DNA of 64,000 nucleotides from Trichaptum fuscoviolaceum (Eukaryota > Basidiomycota > Agaricomycetes > Hymenochaetales > Trichaptaceae): assembly GCA_910574455.1 (NCBI GenBank), contig CAJSYZ010000006.1, positions 2,594,156-2,658,155 on the forward strand, given 5' to 3'. The notes below the pieces were generated by a model. The model worked only from the letters and a program-made list of their open reading frames with translations, was not told the origin of the DNA and searched no databases. The position numbers were made by a program, and so were the translations under genes. Position 1 is the stretch's first letter; every line of letters begins with the position of its first letter. Shown here piece after piece: positions 1 through 11,938 of this stretch.

Positions 1-1526
1 AGGTATTGGCAGAAAATATAAGAGTTGGCTAGCTCGCACTGATGTCTTAACGAGGCGTACCGCAAAATGGCTGATGCAGGACTGGTCCTCCCTTCGCTCC
101 CAGCAAAGTACAGAAATGGAAGACCTTTGCCCGCTGGCATACCTCACGATGGTGATTGACCCTCTGTCAGAAGCTAATTCACTACTAATATCTGCAAAGA
201 ATGGGACTTTTTTCACACCATGCTGGTAAGCCGATTCAAGTCTTCACTTCCATCACTCCTAATTCGCTTGCAGTTGAACCAAGAAATCTCTCGCGCGCCT
301 GCAAACGGGCCCATGTGGGGACTTAATTCTGGTAACACTATCGGCTGCCCGCCTATTCTGCACTTTGGAACAGAGGCTCAACGTGAAGCATATCTTCCGC
401 GAGTACACCGGGGCGAGATTCGCTTCTGTCTCGCTGTCACCGAACCAGGAGGTCCGTCCTCTTTACTTTTGATCGTGGATTAATAAAGACGACAATCATG
501 CAGCTGGATCTGATGTCTCTGGCATAACGACAAGCGCACTCCCCGACCCGTCCGACCCCGACTACTTCCTCGTGAATGGCCGCAAGAAATGGATCACGAA
601 CGGGATGTGGGCCGATTACGCCACGACGCTCGTGCGCACGTCTGGCCCAACAGCGCCTCGCACAGAGTACTCTCTTCTCATCATCCCTCTGCGCTCTACA
701 TCATCTTCATCTTCATCTGCGCCCCCTCCTGGCCCCAATCCCCGTGCCCTGGTACCGGGGCTTACCATGCGCAAGATCGCGACATCTGGGCTGAACGGCT
801 CTGGCGCAGCGCTCCTCGTGTTCCACGACGTGCGGGTGCCCCGCTCGAACCTCATTGGCGTACAGGGAAGCGGCTTTGCCATGGTCATGGCGAACTTCAA
901 CCCCGAGCGGCTCGCGCTGGCGGGGTCTGCGCTGGTGCTGGCGCGAACATGCCTCAGCGAGGCGATGGCGCATGCGGGGAGGCGGAAGACGTTCGGCCGA
1001 GCTCTGATTGAAAACCAGGTATGTTTGCTCTTAACTTCGGTGCCTTCCGAGTCCAACATTGTCGGTAGATCATAAGAGCGAAGCTCGCAGGGATGGTTCG
1101 CAGTCTCGAGTCGACCCATGCGTGGTTTGAACGTGTCGTGTGGGAAGTTGAGCAGAAGGCTGCGAGGTCGGCGAAAGGCGCTACGAAGGACTATGCCGCT
1201 GCTTTCGCCGACCCGGAGCTAGGAGCCCGAGTTGCGCTCGTCAAGGTGCAGGCAGGAAAGGTACATCCCGAAGTTTTCTGTCCTTCTCGTATCTCACACT
1301 TGCCTAGACTCTCGAGCTGCTCTCGCGCGAAGCTCAGCAGATCTTTGGCGGAGCAGGGGCGACGAGGGAGGGACCAGGCGCAGTCGTTGAGCAAATTAGC
1401 CGGGACATGCGCGTATGGGTCGTTGGCGGCGGGAGCGAGGAGATCCTCGATGATCTTGGAATGCGGCTTGCGCTCATGAGAAATAGCCGCCCGAGACACG
1501 AAGAAAGGATCAATCCCAAACTTTGA
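1..1526 (+). CDS. acyl-CoA dehydrogenase, 3' part (5' end outside window)
   Basis: FAD-dependent acyl-CoA dehydrogenase, expected to introduce the alpha-beta double bond into an acyl-CoA in fatty-acid oxidation. Exons read as 1-2, 55-151, 200-225, 274-451, 504-1018, 1069-1260 and 1308-1526; every intron is GT-AG, 47-52 nt, and the frame stays open to a TGA. Visible family motifs in order: RKMADAGL near the N side, NTGNT-like SGNTIGCPP, GTEAQREAYL, the flavin-contact AVTEPGAGSD (split by an intron), NGRKKWITNG, the VPRSNLIG strand, GRRKTFGRAL and the C-terminal IFGGAGAT. The first two bases look like the end of an exon whose gene starts upstream of the window. This resembles the ACAD10/11 and FadE-type branch; the exact substrate cannot be told from sequence. 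No disruption seen. Confidence 0.88.
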
Positions 1527-1555
1527 ATGGCTACATTAGTATCTACTGTGAGAAA

Positions 1556-3780
1556 TTACACTCCTTGTATTTGTCTACATTGCTCCTCTATAGCCTCGAA
1601 AATATCTAGCTGGGCTACATCATTCGCACGTCGTACGTTACAAATCCAACTGTTTTCGGCAGTTCTCATTCTGAAAGAATGCAATGCTTCCAAGATGATA
1701 TCTACTGTGTCCAGCGAGCTCTGCAGGCGCGTGCCATCAGGGTCGAAGGCCGCAGTCCTGAGATTTTCGGGGAGCATATGACCAGTTGCTTTTCCTTTAT
1801 CCTCGAGTTTACTGAAGTGATGGAAAGAATCTGGATTCGGATACGTGAAGCCATTCTGGATCAAGATCAGACACGAGTCCCTCCCCATCCGTATTCTTTC
1901 GTAGTGCTTCTCCACGGCATCTGAGCCTAGGTGTTGCGACCATTGTGCTTCCTCGATTGGAACAGCTTGAATCTCGATGTTGGGTGTGGCCTGTGTTTGG
2001 ATGTATTCAACAACAATGCACATGTCTTCGAATGCCACTCCAGGATACTTCGTGGATGCATGTTTTCTGATACTTTCTAGATGCCGCTTGATATCCGCCA
2101 TGGTCATAATGGCAAGGAGATTTTTATCCCTGATATATTTCTGATCTGCGTTTCATCAGACGACTATTTCACAGTATATCTTGAGACGCTTACGTCGCTT
2201 TACAGCCTTACTTCCATCTTCAAGGTTTGGGCGCTCGCAAGTCAATTTGTGAGACTTCCAATGGGCCTTCTGGCACTCGGTCGAGCAGTATCGGGTGTTC
2301 ATACACGTGCCGCATTTCTTGAAGTTGTGGGTAAAGTCGCTCGTCTCGCAGTCGTCCTTGGTGTGCATTAGGCAAAGGAGGCTCAGGGAGATAAAACAGT
2401 TGATACTCACATTTTGACACACCCCGTCCGCGCTGTAACGTTTCGTTTCCGCGTGGTGCACCTTTTTCACTGCGAAGCGTTCAAGCAGTATCCGATCGAA
2501 GCGAGACTATGCATCTCCAAACAGGCCTTGCCAAAGGGCTGGAAGCCGCTCATCTCTTGCCAATGGACGCACTGCGGTGACCACAGCATTGACGAAGGAG
2601 CCATAAATAAGAAGCTCGGGGAGAACTCGGCTCAAAAGGGCGCTCATGAAGTCCAACATTTGTCCAACGTCGGAGCCCTGATTCTTCATTTCGGTCAACA
2701 CGGGATTGACTGCTAGAATGACGTCGAAGAGTCCAAGGCGTACAACCTGAATTGCGAGCGATATACATTGATATCCAAATAGACTGCAGTACATCAGTAG
2801 ACCGTTGACAATAGTCTGCGCCGCTGAGAACCGAAGGCGTTTGTCCTCGCGATTACCAAGAGAGGTCAGAGTGTCAGCGAGAGCCGACAAGGATTTGGCT
2901 ACCACGACCACTTTATTCATGTTGTCTTTGGCACGGGGTTTGAAGCCATATTCGTTTATCACCACTGCGATCAGAAACAGCAGAGGTTCCATGCGCTTGA
3001 TTGACTGCATCGTGACTTCCTCCTTCGAAACAAGCCTATATCTTTCCGTAAGAGTTTCTGTGATCTGGTACGAATCGTCTCCTGTAGCTTCTACAAATGT
3101 CGACAGTATCTCCCCGTCGCATTTGTATCGGTAAAGAAATACTACAGCTTCTTCGTTACTCCAAGGCCAGCCGGCGCGCTTGTCTTGCCTGAGCAGCAAT
3201 CTAGAAACAATGTTTACGGTCTTCTTTCCTAAAGAGTCGTAGATATGCTTAACAAGATTCTGATTGCGCGTAGCAGCGTGGAAGACGGCCGAGCATTGCT
3301 TCTCTAGATGCTCATGGCTGAGGCACGAGTTACTAGAGTCAAAATGGAGAATGAACTCCGCGCAGTCCAAGATGCGAGCCCATTTCATGGAAAGAATGTG
3401 CTGACAGGAGCAGTTTGTAGCGGAGGTCGACCCGCTGTGACCGGAAACAATGAGTGTGTAGATGCCGCGCAAGGCCTGGTCCATATTCTTCAGCTTTTCC
3501 AATGGAAGCTCACTTACATCAAGCGGTACGTCAAGGTGCGATATGAACATGTCCATGATCTTGGCGTGCAAGGAAGCCGGAAGTTTTGATAGGTTACCAC
3601 ATATCACTGCAAGATCAGTGGCTGATCCTTTGTACGCTTCCTGGATGCCCTGTTTTCTTTTTTGTCAGGAAGCGGAGTATGTTTAATCGGAACAAAGGGG
3701 TGACATACCTTGCGAGGCTGTTTCAACAGTTTCCTTGCCAGAATCCGAACATAGTCGGGTGGGATATCCAAGTATTCCAT
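1556..3780 (-). pseudogene. MYND zinc-finger family protein, broken by an in-frame stop
   Basis: Leftward gene of the MYND family found four times in this window. Exon 1 (3780-3709) encodes MEYLDIPPDYVRILARK-like sequence, exon 2 runs 3649-2411, exon 3 starts at 2356 with the Cys-rich motif (KKCGTC, YCSTECQ, then HKLTC), and the last exon begins near 2140 and ends at 1556. In exon 2 the codon that is Trp in the copies at 31 and 39 kb (FGDAW) is TAG at 2509-2507, cutting the protein before the zinc finger. No other lesion was found. The intron at 2410-2357 has no stop in frame, so retention would be silent. The donor of the last intron is ambiguous (two GT choices). Known MYND domains bind proline-rich peptides; the role of this large fungal family is not known to me. 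Confidence 0.8.
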
Positions 3781-3814
3781 TTACGCCGCTATGCAGGCTG
3801 TGTGAGGCGTCAAT

Positions 3815-4258
3815 TTATTTGGAAGCAAGCAATTTGGAAAGAATTACTAACGAATAACTTAAGGGAGGAAAATGAGGATGAGAACTGAGCCCACGCGGAC
3901 GCAAGTTGAAGTGCCGGATCTTGGAAGTGCCGTTCCGAGTATTTGCAAAACGTAGTGCTTTTAGAATTTGCTGCGGTAGAAAAGCTCTTGAGCTCGTGCA
4001 GTGTCCACTGACCTTTTTATCTTTCTCCGGGAGGAGGCTGCCGGAACCAAAGACGATTTTTTGTGAGGTCGCCAAGGAGGTCCGGATCAGTACTGAAAAA
4101 TATTCCGCTGAGATACCCGGGTCCAAGCTCAGAACGATTTCCATGTTTATCATATGAAGAATACAGTCACGGTACTCTTGAAATTCCTTAGAAGCAAGGG
4201 TCCAGTCTGTTCCCAATGTATACATTGATTCAACGTATTCAACGTCAATAACATACAC
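3815..4258 (-). CDS. unrecognised ORF between two MYND genes
   Basis: A 147-codon leftward ORF begins MYVIDVEYVESMYTLG and fills the gap between two MYND genes. I recognise no domain. The C-terminal third is basic and proline/serine-rich and may be non-coding read-through. It could be a remnant of a larger gene, because the first part has a balanced amino-acid composition. No splice partners were found. Confidence 0.25.
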   Translation of the reverse strand: MYVIDVEYVESMYTLGTDWTLASKEFQEYRDCILHMINMEIVLSLDPGISAEYFSVLIRTSLATSQKIVFGSGSLLPEKDKKVSGHCTSSRAFLPQQILKALRFANTRNGTSKIRHFNLRPRGLSSHPHFPPLSYSLVILSKLLASK

Positions 4259-4316
4259 AAGTCTAAGTTAGAATAAGCTTTACGAATAACATAACCAGCA
4301 TACGCGACTATCTGAG

Positions 4317-6525
4317 TCATACCCTCATAACGTCCTTTTGTATGACCTCAACAGCTTCAAAGATATCCACCTGTCTCATATCACCCTCAACTTCATTTGG
4401 CAGAAGGCAAAGCCATCTGTTTCCCTCGCTTCTCGCGATGTCTACTCGACGAAGCACCTCGTCGTACATATCCGGCTTGCTCGAGAGACGCGTCCCGTCC
4501 GGATCGAAGGCTGATGACCTGAGGTGCTCCGTCTTTGTCACCGGGTAGTTGTACGTCTCGCTCTCCAGCGAATCGACGGCGTGCAAAATTTCCAGCCTTG
4601 GGAATCCGCACTGCATCAAGATCAAAGTCGAGTGTTTCCCCTGCCTCCGCCGTTCGTAATGGCTTCTCAACGTGTGCGGGTCCTTGCGCAAATACTGCGT
4701 CCACTGCGTCCCCTCAATTGGCACGCGCTGGATCTGCACGTCGGGTGAGCCGGGAGCGTCGACGTCGACGTAGTCGATAACGATGCATGTGTCCCGCGTG
4801 TGGACGCCTGGGTATTTAATCGTGGCCTGTGCGTCGATACTGGCGCGGTGTCGCATGATGTCGGTGGTGGCAAGGATCCCAAGCAAACCTTTGTCCCGCT
4901 CGTACCTCAGCTCTGCTTATTGTCAAACAATGTCGATACGCATAAGTTTAATGGTAGCTCACGTTGATTCATCGTCACGCCCTCACGCTTCGGGGGCGCG
5001 CACGTCGTCCTGTGCCCATTCCGCCAGTGAACCTTCTGGCACTCGACGGAGCAGTATCGTACTTTCAGACATCTGCTGCACTTCTTGAAGTTTTGGAGAA
5101 GATCCGCCTTCTCACATGCGTCCTACGCGCGCTTTTCTCAGTCACCGGATGCACAAGATGGCATGGTTGCTACTCACGTTGTAGCAGACGCTATGCATGT
5201 TGAAATGCTTCGCTTCCGTATCCCACATCGTCTTCATGACGTAGCGTTCGAGTAGGAGACGCTCAAAGCGCCCCCATGCGCTGGCAAACGGACTCTTTTC
5301 CAGCGCACGGAGCCGGCTGTCCGCGACGAGCGGGCGCAGTGCCGCAGCTACGACCTGGACGAAAGAGCCATATAGCAGGAATGGGGGCAGAAACCGACTG
5401 AGGACGGGATCCAGGAGCTGCGACGCGTTTTGCTGGCGTTCCTTAGGCAGTAATAACTGCGCGAGAGGCGCGTGAACTGCGAGCATGACGTCGAACAGCC
5501 CGAGGCGCACGATGGCGATGGCCAGTGGCAGGTTGTGATAGCCAGAGATGGCTCCGTATAGCATTAGGCCGGTAGTGATGGCGATGGACGCATGGGTGCG
5601 GAATTTGTAGTCATTGCGCATAGCGGGTGCGTTTATTGCCGTTGCGATACACAGCAGAGACTTGGCAATAGACGCAATCGCTTTCACGTTCTCTGGGGCC
5701 CGACGACGGAAGCCATACGCTCTGATGAGATGGCCAGTCAAGAACAGCACTCGTTCCATGTGAAGGACCGCTTGTACCGTGAGCACCTCCTTTGAGAGCA
5801 GCCTCAGCCTCGCTGCGAGCGTGTCGATGATTTGGCCCACGTCGCCCACGATTGTCTCGAGAAGATAAGATAGTGTCTCCTTGTTGAGATCGCAGCTATA
5901 CAGAGAACACAGCGTCTCCTCGTTACTCCAGGGCGCGATGGCGTGACTGTCTTGCCGCATCAATAACCTGGACGCGATGTGCGCGGTCCTCCTTCCGAAC
6001 GGCCGATGGATCTGTTCAACGAGCTTGGTGACGCCTGTTGCAGTGTGGAGGACGGCGGCGATCTGCTTCTCTAGGCGATCGTGGCTCACGCAGGCGCCGT
6101 CGAAGTCGGCATCAAGGATGAGCTCCGCACAGTCAAGAATTTTAGGCCAATTACTGGCTAGAGTCCCATAGCAAGCACAGTCTTCGATGGGTTGTGAGGG
6201 GTGGTGAGCAGTGTGCATAAGGAGGCGGATGCCGCACAGTGACTGTTCCATGCACTTCAGCTGGACTGGCGAGAGCTCACTTCCGTCGAGGTGTGAGATG
6301 AACATGTTCATCACGTCGGCGTGTAATGAGACAGGGATTCTCGATAGGCTTTCGGTCAATAAAGCGAGGTCGACAGGCGATCCGTTGTATGCATCGTTAA
6401 TACACTGTACGTTTCGTTATTAGGAATTAACATAAGAGGGACGATCAACGCACTTTACGCGGTTGCTTCAGTAGTCTTCGTATGAAAATTCGCGCATAGT
6501 CCGGCGGAATATCCAAGCACGCCAT
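4317..6525 (-). CDS. MYND zinc-finger family protein, 684 aa, intact
   Basis: Four exons (6525-6454, 6404-5178, 5122-4963, 4912-4317) give 2,055 nt, exactly 685 codons including the stop. Intron 5177-5123 contains stop codons here, which proves the splice that is only inferred in the other copies. Residues 1-24 are the conserved MACLDIPPDYARI exon. Residues 25-433 are a mainly helical region. The MYND-like finger has Cys at about 436, 448, 451, 457 and 461, His 470 and Cys 474 (CSRC, YCSVECQ, W, H, C); one Cys of the usual first pair is not visible. The C-terminal exon carries a conserved module ending FDPDGTRL and VDIFEAVE. It is the most diverged of the four copies, more GC-rich, and the best candidate for the ancestral active gene. 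Confidence 0.82.
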
Positions 6526-6820
6526 CAGCGCAAGAACACAGTCGAAAGGTATTCCTCAAACGCGAGCGCAATGCGGTATTTGTTACTTGCGATGTCCGTA
6601 GGTTGCACTGGTACAACACAAACTATTGGCAAAGTCAGAGGCACGACGAATCACTTGATTCAAGAAATAGAACTTACAAAGATCTTTCACGTCTTCGATA
6701 GAGCACAATACAGGTTAGAGTGATGGTGGTTAGAGGACAGAAGCGACTGAGAGAGCGCGCCAAAATTTAACGCATGTAGAAGCGTGACAGTTACATTAGT
6801 GGCACGTGCCTGTGACACTT

Positions 6821-7150
6821 CATCAGGGAAACTACTTTCTGCTGAAAGTGACTTAAGCGTTACTTAAACGTCCTGAGTGACTTGAAGTCTGAATAAGGCA
6901 AACCGCACTTATTCATGCATGTCCTCCCATTATTCAGGACCAGTTGGCTGAAATAAGGGCGAGTTGGCTGAATCAGTGCTCTAAGTGTTTCAGGCAATCT
7001 GTACCCCAGTGCTCCAGTGCTTCAGTGCTTCATCCTTTAATTACAGCAGGAGACAAGTGTTGTAAGACAAACTGCAGTGCTCAAGAGTTCAAGTGCATAA
7101 GAACGATCCAAGTATTTCATTGCATCAGAAGTAATATAAGACAACGGTAA
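6821..7150 (+). repeat. left end of the 20-kb transposon: TIR plus subterminal repeats
   Basis: The 23-bp TIR (6821-6843) is followed by about 100 bp that match 48420-48520 closely (GAAAGTGACTTAAG, CACTTATTCATGCATG, CCCATTATTCAGGA). Beyond this come short repeats on the theme CAGTGCTTCAGTG and GTTGGCTGAAT from about 6940 to 7110. The second copy of this end, at 48.4 kb, has the same order with its own CAGTCAGTCAGT run. Short repeated words next to a TIR are typical transposase-binding arrays of CACTA-like elements; that role is inferred here. Confidence 0.75.
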
Positions 7151-7416
7151 GTAGCTATCAGTGCCTCAGCGTTCAAGTACATCAGTCATTTACACAAGAC
7201 TAAGCATAGCAGTCACTATCATGGAACCCGCCACGACACGATTCTGAACCACTGCCACGGGCAGTGGCAGGCCCATTTCGCTACCGTGCCTTCAATTCTG
7301 CATGTTCTTTGGCGTGCCAGTAGAAACGAAGGCTGCTCTGCGAGTCGATGGTAATAAGTTATTGAGCGCACGGACAGAGACGAAACGAAGAGGCTCACCA
7401 TGTGAACGATTTGCCC

Positions 7417-10400
7417 TTAGAAGTCTACGCAGTCCGTGGCCGAATCCCATTTTGAAGCGTCGTCCTCCTCATTATCGCCATCTCCGCCTGGATCCTTCTC
7501 CGCGCCCTCGTCCGCGCCCTCGTCCTCGTCCTCGTCCGCGCCCGCGCCCTCGTCCGCGCCCTCGTCCTCGTCCGCGCCCTCGTCCTCGTCCGCGCCCTCG
7601 TCCTCGTCCGCGCCCTCGTCCTCGTCCGCGCCCTCGTCCTCGCCCTCGCCCTCAATCTTGTCAGCGCCCTCGTACCCGCTCTCACTCAGGTCGTCATCTC
7701 CTTTAGCATCGGCATCCTCGTCCTCTGCATCACCTTCAACATCGCTTCTATGCTCAGCTCCTTCACGCTCGTCGCCCTTATCATCGCTCCCGTCTTCCCA
7801 ATTACCAGCGCCTTCGTCATACGCTTTCTCGCAGGTCGAATCTGCATCTACGATGTCAAAGTACAAGGAAAAGTCCCTGCCAGTGATACCCGACCAACAA
7901 GTTCGGTGTTCTTTCTCGTATCGATATCTGTACTGGCATCGTAAGCTAGGAGGCGGGATCGAACCTTTTCCCAGTTTGATTCAGTGAAGAAAGAGGGATT
8001 CGACAACAAGTTAACATAGTCGTCCGTATGAGGCTGCCACAGAGCGCTAGTGAAATACCACTCAGCGCCGCCAAGTTCTTCTTTGATATTTTGCAACCGA
8101 GCCACCTGTTTATCAATGGCAACCTTGACCTATCCATGAGAAGATCAGCGAATAAGGACAATATAAGTACTGAAAAAAATAGATACCGCTGTTGCCGCAA
8201 GGGCGAGGGCACCGATAGGCTTTCCTATGGTGTTTCTGTCCAGTATTTTATGCCGACCCATGGCCAATACAATGTGTACGGACAACACTGAGACCACAAG
8301 GTCAGAGCAGAACAGTCCTTGCTTCTGTACATTTAGGGTCAATACATGGACACAAAATGCGACAATAAATACTCTTTTACTTACCCTCTCCATACTATAC
8401 CAGCTTTCCCATAGAAACGGTTCGGCTTTCTTCTTATCAACTAGCGTCTGCAACGTCTTCACAATTGCTTCGTTTTGCATTGACTTTGATTGTTCGCTGC
8501 TGATAAAACTCGCAACTGAATGCTCAGCTTTCTCAAACAGTTTCTTGCGCCAGCTATCAGAGCATCTCTGGGCCGCCTGAAATACAAGGATTGCATCTCA
8601 ATCTGGTAAAGGTAACTTGAAGATAACTAAGAATGACTCAACTAGAGAACAGATGTCGGCGAACTGTGTTTCGTAACTTAGTTCCACAGAATCAAACACT
8701 TTCCCCCACAGTGTGCTGATGAACTCATTGTCCGGGTTTTGCCATGGCGTGATGGACTTTTCCCACTGCGCGAAATAGTGAAGGTAATAAAATATGAGTC
8801 CAACCGGCCTGAGTACCGGGAGGGAGACACTGGTTCGTCGCCCTTTTTCTGCCTGGCACGCGAGATCCTTCCTTTCCTTCATTTCGGCCCTTGTCCTCCA
8901 GCCCCACTGATGTCTGCATATAAGTGAATCAGCAAAAATATGTCATAGAAATGAATTTGATTCGACACACTGAGCTAGTAGTCCGAGAGACTTTGCGATG
9001 ACCAGGATAAGCCCCAGTCACTAACACTTCGGGTCCGGGAGTGCAGGATACTCTCGTCATTGCAAGCGACTGTGTTCGGGGTGCTAACGGCATCTTTCGA
9101 CCACCGGTCTAATAAGAATAGTGAGTGAATGCTCATATTCAGAGTGTATCAATCGACCCACACTTGCTTCATTATCAGCCACCAGCGACTGCCTCTTGCG
9201 ATGTGAGGTAGCGGATCCAATCTCAGACTGCAACACGTCAGAAAGCTGTTATCCATGGCAAGTGAGCAGCTCGAAAGGAAGCAATTACCGTCGTGTCGGC
9301 CACAGGCCGATAAGGAGTGTCAGAGGGTTTCCTCTTCTTACTCAAATCCTTTTCGCCCGGTCAGAAACGAACTTAAAATGCCGGCTACCAAAGAATTGAC
9401 ACTTACTGTGGCACCGACCTGTGTGTCCATGCCAGTCAACAATGACTTCTTGACCTTGACACTCTTACTAGCCTATTGAGATGGTGTAAAGTAAGTAAAC
9501 ATAAACATGAAGGAATCCATTACACGTGAAGGTGGAAGAATTACCACATCAACCTGGGAGTCGATGTCCGGTGGCGACTTTCTCTTTCTGTTTTTTGTGA
9601 CTATGATGTCCTATTTATAGGCACAAATTAGTGATCAACCCGATGTGAGGAAGGGAACGAACAGTTGCTACAGCGGAAGTGAGCCTACGGTGCATCGACG
9701 CCCACACATACCTGTATACGGGGTTCCAAGGCTAGTGAATGCACCTTACAACCATAAATCAGGGGGAAACGAGAGAAACTGGATTAAGATGGGACTTACC
9801 GGTGCGCTGAGCTGCGAATTGGCAGTTCTCTTGTTTGCATCCTGTCCAAAGATCAATTCAGCAAGCAATGAAGGAAGGATGTAGCATGAGGATCACTGTG
9901 CTTCACTGTCTGGCACTCACCTGTCCACCTGGTTTTGTCTCGTTGTTCTTATCCTCAAGTACGGAAAGGGATTGGTTAGTAGATTGGAAAAGGTAGGAAT
10001 GATATGACGTCGCTTACCGTTGAAACCTGCGACCCGGAGAGAGTGTCGCGCAGCAACTTCCTTTTCTTTGAGTTCAAGTTGCTGCTACCTCCATCCTGTT
10101 CATTACACGACAGTTGGCAGAAAAATAATAACGAAGGGATATGATCAAACGGTCATGGGGTAACTGACGTGAATCGAACAGTAAATAAGTCACACTCACA
10201 CTAGCTTGAGCCGGCCTTGTCAGCCTCCTCGGATCGCTTTCGCCCTACAAGCAAGGTATTCAGACTGCATCTGCCATTCTAATGTTCCGTCAACTCACAA
10301 TATTTGTGTCCGAATCGACAAAATGTGCTGTCTGTTGCACGCTGATTGAGCTATTCTTTACACCATGATAGCTTGCGAGGGTTATTGTTTCTCCTTCATC

Positions 10401-11711
10401 CTCCCAAGGACTTAAGTTTTCATTGTCTTGCAATGAGATGCTGTGTCTAGTGTAGCTTGGCGTCAGCGAAGCTCATAATATGGTAACAAAGACGAGAGTG
10501 TCATCGTTGTAGGTAGAAGGAAATTTGATCCCGTTGTCGGAGCGTCATGATCCGCTTCTTTAGCATGAACATTAGTAATCTAGTTGCCAGTGGATCAAAC
10601 TATGAGCTTTAGCTGAGTCTAAATCAAGCTTCACACTTACCATTACATCGTGCATTCCAGAAATTGATCCCGTACGCATTGCAAGATTTCAAATTTAAAC
10701 TCACAAATTGATCCCTCTCGAGTCTATCCCAGCCACCTCAAGTCCTCCATCCTCTTCACCAATGAAAGTGGATTCATCTGTGTTGCGAAGCGCCCTGGCA
10801 GGTCGCTTTGTCTTGTCGTCCCGCTTTGACGTAGCGGGCGAGTCTATTATATCCGTTTCTTCACCAGAAAGGCTCTCGTTCTGTCCGGCAGGTGCGTGAA
10901 AGAAAATGTTGCTTGGAGTGGCGGCAGATCTCGACGTCTTTGCGGTCTGCACACGGGTGCAAAATGGAAGTTCACCTTTGGGATCTTCTTTCCTAGCCTT
11001 TTTTGCAGGCTTTCTGTTTGACGCATCCGTACTCGCCGCTTCATATTGTGAGTCAAAGTAGTCAACCTCCAAGCTTCGAAAACATCTGAAAATGTATAGG
11101 CAGTATAACTCACCAATGTCTAAGTCTTCGTTGTATTCAACTTCACAACCCGACACGTCTTTAACATCGTTCTTCGAGCCTGCTTACGCCAGTTCAAAGC
11201 TATGTAATTACTGATCTGAGGTTGAAGACTTACTACTAGCTTCGCCCTTCGGCTTCCTACATCCACGTTTTCCAGCGAGTTTAGGCACTGTTGAGCCCAT
11301 CTGGGTGCGTGTCTCAAGAGCCTTCGACAAATTGTTTTCAATTTCTACGGTCTCTAGCATCGCTGCTTCTTGGTTTTCTGCTGCAGTCACCTTCTTTCGT
11401 ACCTTGTCAGCTGCCTCTTGTTCTTTTGCTGCCCGTTTCTGCTCCGCAGCGAGTTTTTTCCTCTCTTTCGCGACCGCGACTTGCTGGGCCGCAGCTCTGC
11501 GGAAAGCTGCCCGTTCTTCCTTCTGTTTTTCCTTCTCCTCCTTCTCCTTCAATGCCTCATCCCGCCTCGCTGCCTGCTGTACTTTCCTTTTGTCTTTTTC
11601 TTCCTTCTCCCGCAATATCTCCTCCTTTGTTCGTCTTGTTCTGAGTTGGTCAACTACTGCTCCGGGGTGCTGGTTATTGTTCTTAGCCCTCGTCTGTCTT
11701 CGAGTTGACAT
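7417..11711 (-). CDS. multi-exon coiled-coil/disordered protein with acidic repeat tail; transposon accessory gene
   Basis: Not recognised. The start ATG at 11711 opens a Lys/Glu/Arg/Ala-rich coiled coil (about 150 residues, MSTRRQTRAKNNNQ then long EKEEK runs). Small exons follow: around 11.1-10.7 kb (KKARKEDPKG, acidic patches) and at about 10.1, 9.95, 9.8 and 9.6 kb (KNRKRKSPP). The C-terminal half is better defined: exons near 8.9-8.6, 8.55-8.39, 8.34-8.23, 8.11-7.94 and 7.88-7.42 kb join in frame with about 50-nt introns, for example MERV/KQGLF and ALAATA/VKVAID. It ends in about 100 residues of Asp/Glu repeats. Basic runs suggest a nuclear protein. Its place between the TIR and the transposase, divergently transcribed, suggests an accessory function in the element. 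Exons in 8.9-10.7 kb are uncertain. Confidence 0.55.
7498..7656 (-). repeat. GC-rich minisatellite encoding acidic repeats
   Basis: Tandem copies of an 18-bp unit built from GCGCCCTCGTCCTCGTCC lie in the last exon of the leftward gene and encode repeated Glu-Asp-Glu-Gly-Ala-Asp. The unit length is a multiple of three, so copy changes keep the frame. On the other strand it reads Arg-Pro repeats, an artefact. Confidence 0.85.
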
Positions 11712-11938
11712 TTTGTGCAGTGTTTTGAGACTTGGGTGATAATAAGATGGATCGAAGGTGCTAGTTCAAGATCAGGGAGGCGGGGGCGTCTATCTTAGAA
11801 AGTTGAAAATTTACGCCCACTACTACCGTGACTACTCTATGACTAATTTTAACTCAGGTTCAAGTTCACTCACTGCCAGCCTGCTGGCACTCAGCTGTGA
11901 GTCCCAATCATCGACATGTACTACTGAAGGTTACATTG
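11712..11938. promoter_or_regulatory. shared divergent promoter region of the accessory gene and transposase
   Basis: The 227 bp between the two start codons must hold both promoters. It contains CCACTACTACC, GGTTCAAGTTCA and CTGCCAGCCTGCTGGCA (an imperfect palindrome near 11875-11891), the same words that crowd the repeat block at 18.9-20.1 kb. Transposase binding here would couple expression to the element ends; this is inference from shared words only. Confidence 0.35.

Noticed and set aside
7249..7267. Perfect 8-bp stem (CCACTGCC/GGCAGTGG) as a possible terminator or Helitron end
   Set aside because: No CTRR end follows and there is no Helitron helicase in the window; it resembles the CACTGGCA words of the element and may only be part of its repeats.
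7302..7706. Rightward ORF rich in Arg-Pro repeats
   Set aside because: It is the complement of the 18-bp repeat that encodes the acidic tail of the leftward gene; no start context or splice partners.
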